Positions 1 through 9,207 of a stretch of DNA of 64,000 bases are shown here, one piece after another; position 1 is the stretch's first letter, and every line of letters starts with the position of its first letter. A program made the position numbers and the translations under genes. The stretch comes from Citrobacter koseri (GTDB taxonomy: Bacteria; Pseudomonadota; Gammaproteobacteria; Enterobacterales; Enterobacteriaceae). A model generated the notes under the pieces. It saw nothing but the letters and a program-made list of their open reading frames with translations. It was not told the DNA's origin and ran no database searches. Where the stretch lies: contig UAVY01000011.1 in NCBI GenBank assembly GCA_900446925.1, positions 372,001 through 436,000 on the forward strand, given 5' to 3'.

Positions 1-1
1 A

Positions 2-1173
2 TTTCCTGCCCTTACCGATGCGGGCGTTTATCTCGACAGCGCCGCGACGGCGCTTAAGCCTCAGGCCGTGATCGACGCCACGCATCAGTTCTACAGCCTG
101 AGCGCCGGAAACGTCCATCGCAGCCAGTTCGCCGAGGCACAGCGGCTAACCGCACGCTATGAAGCGGCGCGCGGCAAAGTGGCGCAGTGGCTGAACGCGC
201 CTGATGATGCATCGATTGTCTGGACACGCGGCACCACGGAAGCCATCAATATGGTGGCGCAATGCTATGCCCGCCCGCGCCTGCAACCCCGGCGATGAGA
301 TAATCGTCAGTGAAGCGGAGCATCACGCGAATCTCGTTCCCTGGCTGATGGTCGCTCAGCAGACGGGCGCAAAAATCGTCAAACTGCCCCTGAATGCCCT
401 TTTCCTCCCCGACGTGGAGCGTCTGCCTGAACTCATCACGCCACGCAGCCGAATTCTGGCGCTGGGACAGATGTCGAACGTCACGGGCGGCTGCCCGGAC
501 CTGGCGCGCGCTATCACGCTGGCGCACGCGGCAGGGATGGTGGTGATGGTTGACGGCGCGCAAGGCGCGGTGCATTTCCCCGCCGATGTACAGCAGCTGG
601 ATATTGATTTTTATGCCTTCTCCGCCCACAAGCTGTACGGCCCGACGGGCATCGGCGCGCTGTACGGCAAACCGGCCTTACTGGAAGAGATGTCCCCGTG
701 GCTCGGCGGCGGCAAGATGATCGCTGAAGTCAATTTTGAAGGATTCACAACCCAGGCCGTTCCCTGGCGTCTGGAAGCCGGCACGCCAAAACGTGGCTGG
801 AGTTATTGGCCTTAGCGCCGCGCTGGAGTGGCTGGCGGAAGTGGATATGGCGCAGGCCGAAAGCTGGAGTCGCGGTCTGGCGACGCTGGCGGAAGACGCG
901 CTGGCGAAGCGCCCGGGTTTCCGCTCTTTCCGTTGCCAGGACTCCAGCCTGCTGGCCTTCGATTTTGCCGGCGTTCATCACAGCGATATGGTGACGTTAC
1001 TGGCCGAATACGGCATCGCCCTGCGCGCCGGGCAGCACTGCGCGCAGCCGCTGCTGGCGGCGCTTGGCGTAACGGGCACCCTGCGCGCCTCTTTTGCGCC
1101 GTATAATACAAAGCATGATGTGGATGCGTTGGTCAGCGCCGTTGACCGCGCGCTGGAAATACTGGTGGATTAA
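2..1173 (+). CDS. csdA: Cysteine desulfurase CsdA (5' end outside window, two frame breaks)
   Basis: PLP-dependent class V aminotransferase-fold enzyme that removes sulfur from cysteine as a persulfide and hands it to CsdE. The first bases already read FPALTDAG, so only about the first 13 codons are missing. The PLP-lysine segment [10 protein letters not shown] and the active-site cysteine segment [10 protein letters not shown] are visible. The reading frame changes at a CCCC run (287-290) and an AAAA run (788-791). Removing one base from each restores a continuous product with E. coli-like sequence, so these look like sequencing errors. The stop overlaps the csdE start by one base, indicating translational coupling. 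Confidence 0.95.
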
Positions 1174-1619
1174 TGACAAGCCCTCTTTTTGCCGGACACC
1201 CGTTTGGCACGACCGTAACGGAAGAGACGTTACGCGCTCTCTTTATCCCGCTCTCGCAGTGGGAGGACAAGTATCGCCAGCTTATTCTGTTGGGTAAGCA
1301 ACTCCCGGCATTGCCGGATGAGCTAAAAACGCAGGCAAAAGAGATCGCAGGATGTGAGAACCGCGTCTGGCTGGGGCATACCCTGTCAGAGAAGGGAACG
1401 CTGCACTTTTTCGGTGACAGCGAAGGGCGTATTGTACGCGGTTTGCTGGCGGTTTTACTCACGGCGGTAGAGGGAAAGACCCCGGCGGAACTGCTGGCGC
1501 ACTCGCCGCTGGGGTTGTTTGATGAGTTAGGCTTAACAACACAACTTAGCGCATCGCGCAGCCAAGGGCTGCATGCGCTGAATAACGCGATTCTTGAGGC
1601 TGCCCAGCAAGCCGGATGA
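1173..1619 (+). CDS. csdE: Sulfur acceptor protein CsdE
   Basis: SufE-family partner of CsdA, 148 residues, uninterrupted. The acceptor cysteine lies in [10 protein letters not shown] near residue 61, the usual position in the family. It takes persulfide sulfur from CsdA and passes it on; in E. coli the CSD system feeds TcdA-dependent tRNA modification. The start overlaps the csdA stop by one base. The stop codon lies inside the first arm of a REP palindrome that begins at 1611. Confidence 0.96.
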   Translation: MTSPLFAGHPFGTTVTEETLRALFIPLSQWEDKYRQLILLGKQLPALPDELKTQAKEIAGCENRVWLGHTLSEKGTLHFFGDSEGRIVRGLLAVLLTAVEGKTPAELLAHSPLGLFDELGLTTQLSASRSQGLHALNNAILEAAQQAG

Positions 1620-1690
1620 CGACGCTGATGCGTCTTATCCGGCCTACAACACCGCACGAACCGTAGGTCGTATAAGCATAGCGCCATCCG
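1611..1690. repeat. REP/BIME pair between csdE and tcdA
   Basis: Two imperfect palindromic units of the enterobacterial REP type, one starting GCCGGATGACGACGC and ending TTATCCGGCCTAC, the second CGTAGGTCGTATAAGC to CGCCATCCG. They lie between two convergent genes, and the first unit includes the csdE stop codon. Confidence 0.85.
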
Positions 1691-1696
1691 ACACAA

Positions 1697-2505
1697 TCAA
1701 GCCTGACGCGCCGCCTTCGCCATCATCTTCTTCAGCGCATGAGACACAGCAACAAAGCCAAAGGTCGCAGTTACCATCGTGGCTGCGCCGAATCCAGAGG
1801 CACAATCCATTCTTTTCGGCCCTTCCGCCGTCGCTTTCATCGCACATACGGAACCATCAGCCTGCGGATAAACCAGCGCTTCCGTTGAGAACACGCAGTC
1901 CACGCCCAGTTTGCCCTTGCTGTTTTTCACCACGCCAAAGTCGCTTTTCAGCCGTTCGCGCAGTTTCGCCGCCAGCGGGTCCTGGATGGTTTTCGCCAGA
2001 TCCGTTACCTGAATCTGGGGTCGGGTCTATCTGCCCACCCGCCCCGCCGGTGGTGACTAACGGAACCTTATTTCGGCGGCACCAGGCAATCAGCGCGGCT
2101 TTTGGCCGCACGCTGTCGATGGCATCAATGACATACGAAAACCCTGCGCTCATATACTCCGCGACATTATCCGGCGTGACAAAGTCATCCACCCACCGTC
2201 ACCCGGCACTCCGGGTTGATCTGACGAATACGCTCGGCCATCACCTCGGCTTTCGCCAGACCGACGTTATCGCGCAGCGCATGAATTTGCCGGTTGGTGT
2301 TGGTGACGCATACGTCATCCATATCGATGAGCGTGATCGCGCCAATGCCGGTACGCGCCAGCGCCTCTGCCGCCCAGGAGCCGACGCCGCCGATTCCGAC
2401 CACGCAAATATGCGCACCAGCAAACAGCTGCAACGCTTTTTCACCATACAGACGGGCGGTGCCGCCAAAACGCTGGCGCCAGGCATCACTAATTACAACA
2501 GACAT
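1697..2505 (-). CDS. tcdA: tRNA threonylcarbamoyladenosine dehydratase TcdA (two frame breaks)
   Basis: E1-like ATP-dependent enzyme that cyclises t6A37 in ANN-decoding tRNAs to ct6A, working with the CsdA/CsdE sulfur relay encoded next door. The N-terminal nucleotide-binding motif VVGIGGVGSWAAEALA and the downstream TTGGAGGQIDPT and FSTEALVYPQ segments are characteristic. Frame breaks occur at a CCC run near 2193 and a GGGG run near 2018 (plus-strand bases). Each is corrected by deleting one base, giving 268 residues as in E. coli. It is convergent with csdE. Confidence 0.93.
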
Positions 2506-2538
2506 ACGACCTCAGAATTAAAAAGGGGTAATACGATC

Positions 2539-2613
2539 GTAGGCCGGATACGTCGCTTGCGACGCCATCCGGCATGATTTGGCCTGATGGCGCTACGCTT
2601 ATCAGGCCTACGA
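2539..2613. repeat. REP/BIME pair between tcdA and mltA
   Basis: Two palindromes, GTAGGCCGGATACGTCGC to GCCATCCGGCA and GGCCTGATGGCGCTACGC to ATCAGGCCTAC, in the gap upstream of tcdA and downstream of mltA. Confidence 0.85.
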
Positions 2614-2645
2614 TTTAAATCTTCAGCGAAGCCGCCATCAGGCAA

Positions 2646-3742
2646 TCAGCCGCTAAATACGTTACCGGTTCCCGGGGCGTTTTTCAGCACCCAGACGCGC
2701 CCATAGTGATTATACCAGCCTGCGCGGTGCCCGGCGTCCGGGCCTATCCCCTGATAAATATCAAAGTGCTGGCCTTTAATCGCGCCGCCCACGTCCAGCG
2801 CCACCATCAGGCGCAATTCGTACTGGCCGTTAAACTTACCGTTGTTATCCAGCAGCGGAACTTCCGCCAGCAGGGTTGTTCCTGCCGGGATAATGCTGCG
2901 ATCGGAAGCCACAGACGCACGGCCGATAAGCGGCACGGCGCTGGCGCCTTTCACCGGGGCAAAAGATTGCGGCTTAAAGAAGACGAATGACGGGTTTTGT
3001 TCCAGCAGCTCGCGCACTTCCGCTTCACTGTGGGTTTCTCCCCAGTGGCGAATGGCCTGCATCGACATATCTTCTTTCTTCACTTCACCGCGATCGATCA
3101 GCACCTTGCCGATACTGCGGTAAGCATGGCCGTTTTTCCCGGCATAGCTGAAGAAATTCAGCGGGCTGCCGTCGCCAAAATCAATATAGCCGCTGCCCTG
3201 AACGTCCATTATGAAGTTATCCATCAGCGAGTTGCTGTACGCCAGAATGTAGCTGTCGCTCAGCGCGCCGGAATAGATCTCGGCACGAGACGGTAAGCGG
3301 CCGCGTTTTGGCGGCATACGATAAATAGGGTACTGGAACTCCCCCTGACGGGTATGGCGCGCCTGAATAACCGGCGTGTAGTAGCCGGTGAACTGGACGT
3401 TGCCGTAGTTATCCGCCCCTTCCATCTGCCAGGCATCAATACCAAACTGGCGCATCATTCGCGTATCGCCACCAGAACGTAACCACTCCTGCACGGCGTT
3501 ATAGACGTTGCTCTGGTTGCCATACAGACGCGGCGACGCGCTGCGGATTTGGTTGACCTGCTCGGCGAAATCGCCTGCGTTGATAGGCGCCCCAATGGCG
3601 TCAGGTTGGTTCACCAGTGAGAAAGGCTGGGTAAACTTCCGTCTTTATACTGCTGGCCGCGATCGGTCGGTTTAGAGGAACAGGCGGCAAGCATTGCAAC
3701 CACCGCCCCCATAAGAAGGTAATTTGCCCAACGTCCTTTCAT
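2646..3742 (-). CDS. mltA: Membrane-bound lytic murein transglycosylase A (one frame break)
   Basis: Outer-membrane lipoprotein that cleaves the MurNAc-GlcNAc bond of peptidoglycan with formation of 1,6-anhydro-MurNAc. The start at 3742 gives MKGRWANYLLMG followed by lipobox LAAC. The C-terminal 3D domain carries VALDVGGAIKGQHFDIYQG, which includes the catalytic aspartate known in the family. One base is missing from an A run (T run on the plus strand, near 3637), so KFTQPFSLVNQ becomes a premature stop. With it restored the protein has 365 residues, the E. coli length. Confidence 0.94.
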
Positions 3743-3909
3743 GAGTTCTCGTCTTTTAGCTGTAAATCTTGCGCTATGAAGATAACAAACCCCCGAACCT
3801 AATGAAATGCGAAGCGCTCCCCTGACGCAAATTACGCACAAAAAACGTACCAAAGCGCGTTGTTTTTGCACACAATCATCCCAATTTCGTGATCCGGGTG
3901 AAAAAAGGG

Positions 3910-3938
3910 TTGGCATGAAAATGTTAGCAGAGTATAGT
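3910..3938 (+). promoter_or_regulatory. Sigma-70 promoter of the tRNA-Met cluster
   Basis: TTGGCA at 3910-3915 and TATAGT at 3933-3938 are separated by 17 bases, followed by a GC-rich discriminator and the first tRNA 13 bases after the -10 box. This is the layout of a strong stable-RNA promoter. Confidence 0.7.
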
Positions 3939-3951
3939 GCGCATCCACGGA

Positions 3952-4031
3952 CGCGGGGGTGGAGCAGCCTGGTAGCTCGTCGGGCTCATAACCCGAAAGG
4001 TCGTCAGTTCAAATCTGGCCCCCCGCAACCA
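3952..4031 (+). tRNA. metZ: Initiator tRNA-fMet (CAT), copy 1
   Basis: Initiator tRNA with the unpaired C1, the GGG/CCC anticodon-stem pairs around anticodon CAT (CGGGCTCATAACCCG) and encoded CCA. As written it is 80 bases instead of 77, with an extra G in the acceptor run, an extra A after the anticodon arm and an extra C near the 3' end, all in homopolymers. The T-stem reads CAG...CTG where copies 2 and 3 read CGG...CCG. That is a paired, compensatory change and therefore probably real. Confidence 0.93.
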
Positions 4032-4077
4032 ATACAATGTGAAGAAAAAGTTACTCGATGGAAGAGTAACAGACGGA

Positions 4078-4153
<76 letters not shown>

Positions 4154-4304
4154 ATTGAAATATGATGTAATATTTTGCAAAGTAGTTCGAATCACAACAA
4201 GGCGGCGACGCAGTGAATCCTTAGGAGCTTACTCCAGTAAGTGACTGAGGTGAACGAGGAAAGCCAACGCAGATGTGGTTTGAAATACGAAGCAGAAAGA
4301 CGGA

Positions 4305-4382
<78 letters not shown>

Positions 4383-4388
4383 ATATTA

Positions 4389-4411
4389 AACACCTTAACG
4401 GGTGTTTTTTC
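4389..4411 (+). terminator. Terminator of the tRNA-Met operon
   Basis: Hairpin AACACC-TTAACG-GGTGTT followed by a T run, just after the third tRNA. Confidence 0.75.
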
Positions 4412-4426
4412 GTTTCTACGGTCCGT

Positions 4427-4455
4427 AAAAAAAAGCGCCTTTCAGCGCTTTTTTA
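4427..4455 (-). terminator. Intrinsic terminator after amiC
   Basis: AAAAAAGCGCC...CAGCGCTTTTTT forms a GC stem flanked by A and T runs, so it can work in both directions. It sits immediately downstream of the amiC stop. Confidence 0.7.
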
Positions 4456-5716
4456 TTATCCCCTTCTCGCCAGCGTCGCCCCATCGGCAAAGTAGGCTTT
4501 AATACCCGCCAGAATCGACTCCGCCACTTCCTGCTGGAACTTCGCCGTTTTGAGCTTACGCTCCTCTTCAATATTACTGATAAAGGCGGTTTCCACGAGA
4601 ATAGAGGGAATATCCGGCGCTTTCAGCACCGCAAAGCCGGCCTGCTCGACCTGATTTTTGTGCAGATTATTAACCCTTCCCAGCTTGTTGAGCACCGCTT
4701 TACCGAACTTCAGGCTATCGGCGATGGTCAACGATTGCAACCATGTCGAACATGGTGTGATCGACATAGCGATCGCCGCTTTTACTCACGCCGCCGATCA
4801 AATCCGAGGCATTCTGAGTTTGCGCGAGGTATTTTGCCGCCGTACTTGGTCGCGCCCTTCGTCCGAGAGCGCAAAAACGGATGAACCGCTGGGCTGTCGG
4901 CTGGTAAACGCGTCCGCCATGGATAGAGACAAACAGGTCGGCGCGCTGCTTCTGGGCTTTCGCCACGCGCACTTTCAGCGGAATGAAAGATATCCTCATT
5001 ACGCGTCATGTAGACCTTCATATTGCCTTCTCTCTCAATTAACGCGCGCAAGCGGCGGGCAATCTGCAAACACCACGTCTTTTTCGCGCGTCTTGTATTT
5101 CCCCACGGCGCCGGGATCTTCCCCTCCATGACCGGATCGAGCATGATCACGATCGGGCGATCGCGCCCCGCCTTGCCCGGCTGCGGCCGCTCTGCGCAGG
5201 CGGCACCTGCTTATCCAGATCGCCTTTGTTGTAATCTTCCAGCAGCGCCAGCAACGGGTCCTGCATATCCTGCGCATTGGCAGGGTAGAGATCCATCACC
5301 AGGCGTTCTTTAAAGCCCGCCACCGGCGCAAGGGCAAACAGCTGCGGTTTCACGTTTTGCTTCAGCTCAAACACCATCCGCACCGTCTGTGGATCAAACT
5401 GCCCCACTCGCGCTGACTTGATATACGGATCGTCCGCGCGGATCTGCGCGCCAATGCCTTTTAAGCACCGAGTTCAGATTCACGCCTTCAATATCCACCA
5501 CCACGCGCTCAGGGTTACTCAGGGCAAACTGTTTTGTATTTCAGCAGACGGTTCGATTCCACCGTGACGCGGGTATAGCTGGACGCAGGCCAGATGCGTA
5601 CCGCGACGACCTGGCTGACGGCAGCCAAACCGACCTGACTTACGCTCAATAGCCACCATGGCGCCCGTCCCTTGTAGTAAACGACGGCGACTGATTGCTG
5701 AGTTGGATCCCGACAT
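4456..5716 (-). CDS. amiC: N-acetylmuramoyl-L-alanine amidase AmiC (several frame breaks)
   Basis: Zinc amidase that cleaves septal peptidoglycan during daughter-cell separation. The N-terminus from 5716 begins [16 protein letters not shown], a twin-arginine-type signal. It is followed by an AMIN domain ([19 protein letters not shown]) and an Amidase_3 domain ([27 protein letters not shown]). At least five frame changes are spread over the gene; fragments in three frames join into the full E. coli-like order. The net length is 7 bases over the expected 1254. I regard these as base-calling errors. In E. coli, AmiC is activated by NlpD and ActS (YgeR); a ygeR homologue lies at the other end of this window. 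Confidence 0.9.
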
Positions 5717-5901
5717 GCTTCTCCCGAGCAAAAACAAACTTAACGGTGCTGATGTACAAAACGTCTAAATTGACCGGAAACTTTAGCGAATGACGCATAA
5801 TCTGTCATCTATAAAAAGGGTAAACTTTCTTTTTGTATTCACGGTATTACTGGGAGAAAACTTCAGCGGGATTAAAATTTGCGCTTGCGCACGACGGAAA
5901 A

Positions 5902-5940
5902 ACAGAATAAAAATACATTAATTTCGAATAATCATGCAAT
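5902..5940 (+). promoter_or_regulatory. Paired ARG boxes (ArgR operator) of argA
   Basis: Two adjacent 18-20 base elements, ACAGAATAAAAATACATTA and ATTTCGAATAATCATGCAAT, end 11 bases before the argA start. They closely resemble the E. coli argA operator. ArgR with arginine would repress from here. Confidence 0.75.
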
Positions 5941-5951
5941 GAGGGTGTGCC

Positions 5952-7284
5952 GTGGTGAAGGAACGTAGAACCGAACTGGTACAGGGATTCCGCCATTCTG
6001 TTCCCTATATCAATACCCATCGGGGAAAAACGTTTGTCATTATGCTTGGCGGTGAGGCCATTGAGCATGAAAATTTCTCCAGTATCGTCAATGACATCGG
6101 GCTTCTGCACAGTCTGGGTATTCGCCTGGTGGTGGTGTATGGCGCGCGTCCGCAAATCGACGCGAACCTTGCCGCACATCATCATGAGCCGCTGTACCAC
6201 AAAAATACCCGCGTAACGGACGCCAAAACGCTGGAACTGGTTAAGCAAGCGGCAGGCACGTTGCAGCTGGATATCACCGCCCGTCTGTCGATGAGCCTGA
6301 ACAACACCCCCTTACAGGGCGCGCACATCAACGTCGTCAGCGGCAATTTTTATTATTGCACAGCCGCTGGGCGTGGATGACGGCGTGGATTACTGCCACA
6401 GCGGACGCATTCGCCGTATTGATGAAGAGGCGATTCATCGCCAGTTAGACAGCGGCGCAATTGTGCTGATGGGGCCGGTCGCGGTTTCCGTCACAGGCGA
6501 AAGTTTTAACCTGACCTCAGAAGAGATCGCCACGCAGCTCGCCATCAAACTGAAGGCGGAGAAGATGATCGGCTTCTGTTCATCGCAAGGGGTAACTAAC
6601 GACGAAGGCGACATCGTTTCCGAACTTTTCCCGAACGAAGCGCAGGCACGCGTTGAAGCGCAGGAAGAAAAAGGCGATTACAATTCAGGCACCGTGCGGT
6701 TCCTGCGCGGCGCGGTGAAAGCCTGTCGCAGCGGCGTGCGTCGCTGCCATCTGATTAGCTACCAGGAAGACGGCGCGCTATTGCAGGAGCTGTTCTCACG
6801 CGACGGGATAGGGACGCAAATCGTGATGGAGAGCGCCGAGCAGATTCGTCGCGCCACCATTAACGATATCGGCGGGATCCTGGAGCTGATTCGCCCGCTG
6901 GAACAACAGGGGATTCTGGTGCGCCGCTCCCGTGAACAACTGGAGATGGAGATCGACAAATTCACGATTATCCAGCGAGATAATCTGACCATCGCCTGCG
7001 CCGCGCTGTACCCTTTCCCCGAAGAAAAAATCGGCGAAATGGCCTGCGTGGCGGTACATCCAGATTATCGCAGTTCATCGCGTGGCGAAGTCTTGCTGGA
7101 ACGGATCGCCGTGCAGGCAAGACAGATGGGCCTCAGCAAGCTGTTTGTGCTGACAACGCGCAGTATTCACTGGTTCCAGGAACGTGGGTTTACGCCGGTG
7201 GATATCGAACTGCTGCCCGAGAGCAAAAAAGAGATGTACAACTATCAGCGTCGTTCAAAGGTGTTGATGGCAGATTTGGGATAA
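5952..7284 (+). CDS. argA: N-acetylglutamate synthase ArgA (one frame break)
   Basis: First step of arginine synthesis: acetyl-CoA plus glutamate to N-acetylglutamate. An amino-acid-kinase-like domain (about 1-290, [15 protein letters not shown]) is followed by a C-terminal GNAT domain (about 295-443, [18 protein letters not shown]). An extra T in the run at 6347-6351 splits the gene; without it the product is 443 residues, the E. coli length. The start follows two ARG boxes. The gene stands alone and ends before a REP element. Confidence 0.96.
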
Positions 7285-7291
7285 CCCATTT

Positions 7292-7370
7292 TGCCTGACG
7301 ACGACGCTAAAGCGTCTTATCGGGTCTACGGGGATGCTGTAGGCCGGATAAGCGCAGGCGCCATCCGGCA
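7292..7370. repeat. REP/BIME pair between argA and recD
   Basis: Two divergent REP palindromes, TGCCTGACGACGACGC... and GTAGGCCGGATAAGCGC...GCCATCCGGCA, between two convergent genes. Confidence 0.85.
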
Positions 7371-7377
7371 ACTTGCC

Positions 7378-9207
7378 TCACAGCCCGTTATTAAAAAACG
7401 CGGACAGTCCGCTACGTCGCTCCGTGCGCGTCGCAATTGCCCCGCTCAAAACCCGTTCATCGGCATAGAGAGACAGGCGACGACGTGCGCGCGTCACGGC
7501 GGTATACACCAGCTCGCGGGTCACAACCGGCGAGCGCTGGCTGGGTAAAATCAGCGCCGCATGATCGAACTCCGATCCCTGCGATTTATGCACCGTCATC
7601 GCCCAGGTTGTTTCATGCTCCGGCAAACGGCTGGGCTGCACCGACTTAATGCTGCCATCCGGCATGGCGAACCACACCCTCAACCCCTGGCCGCGATCGA
7701 GCGCAATGCCGATATCGCCATTGAACAACCCCAACGCGCTGTCATTGCGCGCAATCATTACCGGACGCCCTTCATACCAGCGGCTGTGCGGGTGACGCTG
7801 AATTTTGCGCTTTTGCAGCATAACCTGTTCGATGCGTTCATTCAGACCGCCAACGCCAAACGGCCCTTCACGCAGCGCGCACAGCAACTGGTACTCATTG
7901 AAAGCCTGAATAATCGCCCCCGGCTCCGCGCCCTCGCGAACAAGCGCCAGATAACGCCCATAACCGGCCAGTGCCTCATCGAGCATGGCGGCGTAATCCT
8001 CGCTGCTCTGTAGCGTTCGTTTTTCAATATCGCTGAATCCCTGCTGAAAGACCGTTTTCATCGCCGCTTTATCGCCGCAATTAATGGCTGCCGCCAGTTG
8101 ACCAATGCCGGAATCATGCCCGAAGCGATAGCTTTTTTGCAGCAAACACAGGCTATCGCGCAAAGAGGCCGCCTCCGTGCCTGCGCCCGCAGGAATGGGG
8201 CTTCCCGTCAGTCGGCTCAGCTGCTGCGCGCGACCGGCGGTAAATCCGGCATTTACCCAGGCGCAGATATCGCCCAGCACCGCCCCCGCCTCAACGGAAG
8301 CCAGCTGATCGCGATCGCCGAGAAAAATCACGCGTCCGTGCGGCGGCAACGCCTCAATTAGCCGCGACATCATCGGCAAATCGATCATTGATGCCTCATC
8401 CACCACCAGCACGTCCAGATGCAGCGGGTTTCCCGCGTGATGGCGCAGCCTCTGGCTACCTGGCTGTGCGCCCAACAGCCGGTGCAACGTACTGGCGTCA
8501 TCCGGGATGCGTTTTTTTTGCTCATCCGTGAGAGGAAGCTGGCGCAACGCCGCGCCAAGCGACTCGGTCAGACGCGCCGCCGCTTTCCCCGTCGGCGCCG
8601 CCAGTCGTATACGGCATCGCTCGCCGTCCGCCATCTGAATCAACGCGGCCAGCAGCTTCGCCACGGTAGTGGTTTTACCGGTGCCAGGCCCGCCGGAAAT
8701 GACGGAAATACGGGCGCGTCAACGCCACGGCCGCCGCCACTTTTTTGCCAGTTGACGTCATCCGTCGGCGGGAAAAGCGCATCCAGCGTACGGGCCAGTT
8801 GCTGTTCATCTACCGCGATAGCCTGGTTAACCTCGCTAAAAAAGCGGGCTACCGTGCGCTCGTTACTCCACATCCGGTTCAGGTAAAGGCGATCTTCATG
8901 CAGAATCAACGGCGTTGGCCGCTCTCCCCGACTGACCGCCCCGGAAGCCAGCAGACACGATGCCCAGTCTTCAGGCGCGTCCCTCTCGCTAAACCAGGAG
9001 ACCAGTAGCGGATGCGACTCTTCCGTTATCGCCAGGCGCGAAAGCGGCATACAGACATGCCCCTTCCCCCGCATCGCGGCTGAGCAATGCAACGGCCAGC
9101 GTTACGCACGGATCGTCCTGCCCGGCAACCGCCAGCGCAAACTGAGCGTCTAATGGCCGCAACAGCTTTTGTTCTACGGCCTCCAGTAATCGCTTCTGAA
9201 TTGTCAT
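7378..9207 (-). CDS. recD: RecBCD subunit RecD (two or more frame breaks)
   Basis: 5'-3' helicase motor of exonuclease V. The start at 9207 overlaps the recB stop as ATGA. The N-terminal domain ([16 protein letters not shown]) is followed by Walker [11 protein letters not shown] (lost from the main frame near 8690-8710), [13 protein letters not shown] (Walker B), [14 protein letters not shown] and the C-terminal [13 protein letters not shown] helicase motif. Frames change near 9060 and 8710. The joined product matches the E. coli length of about 608 residues. Confidence 0.93.

Noticed and set aside
1594..2577. Open plus-strand frame of 327 codons opposite tcdA
   Set aside because: It is antisense to tcdA, has low-complexity Pro/Ser/Arg content and spans REP elements; tcdA is clearly recognisable on the other strand.
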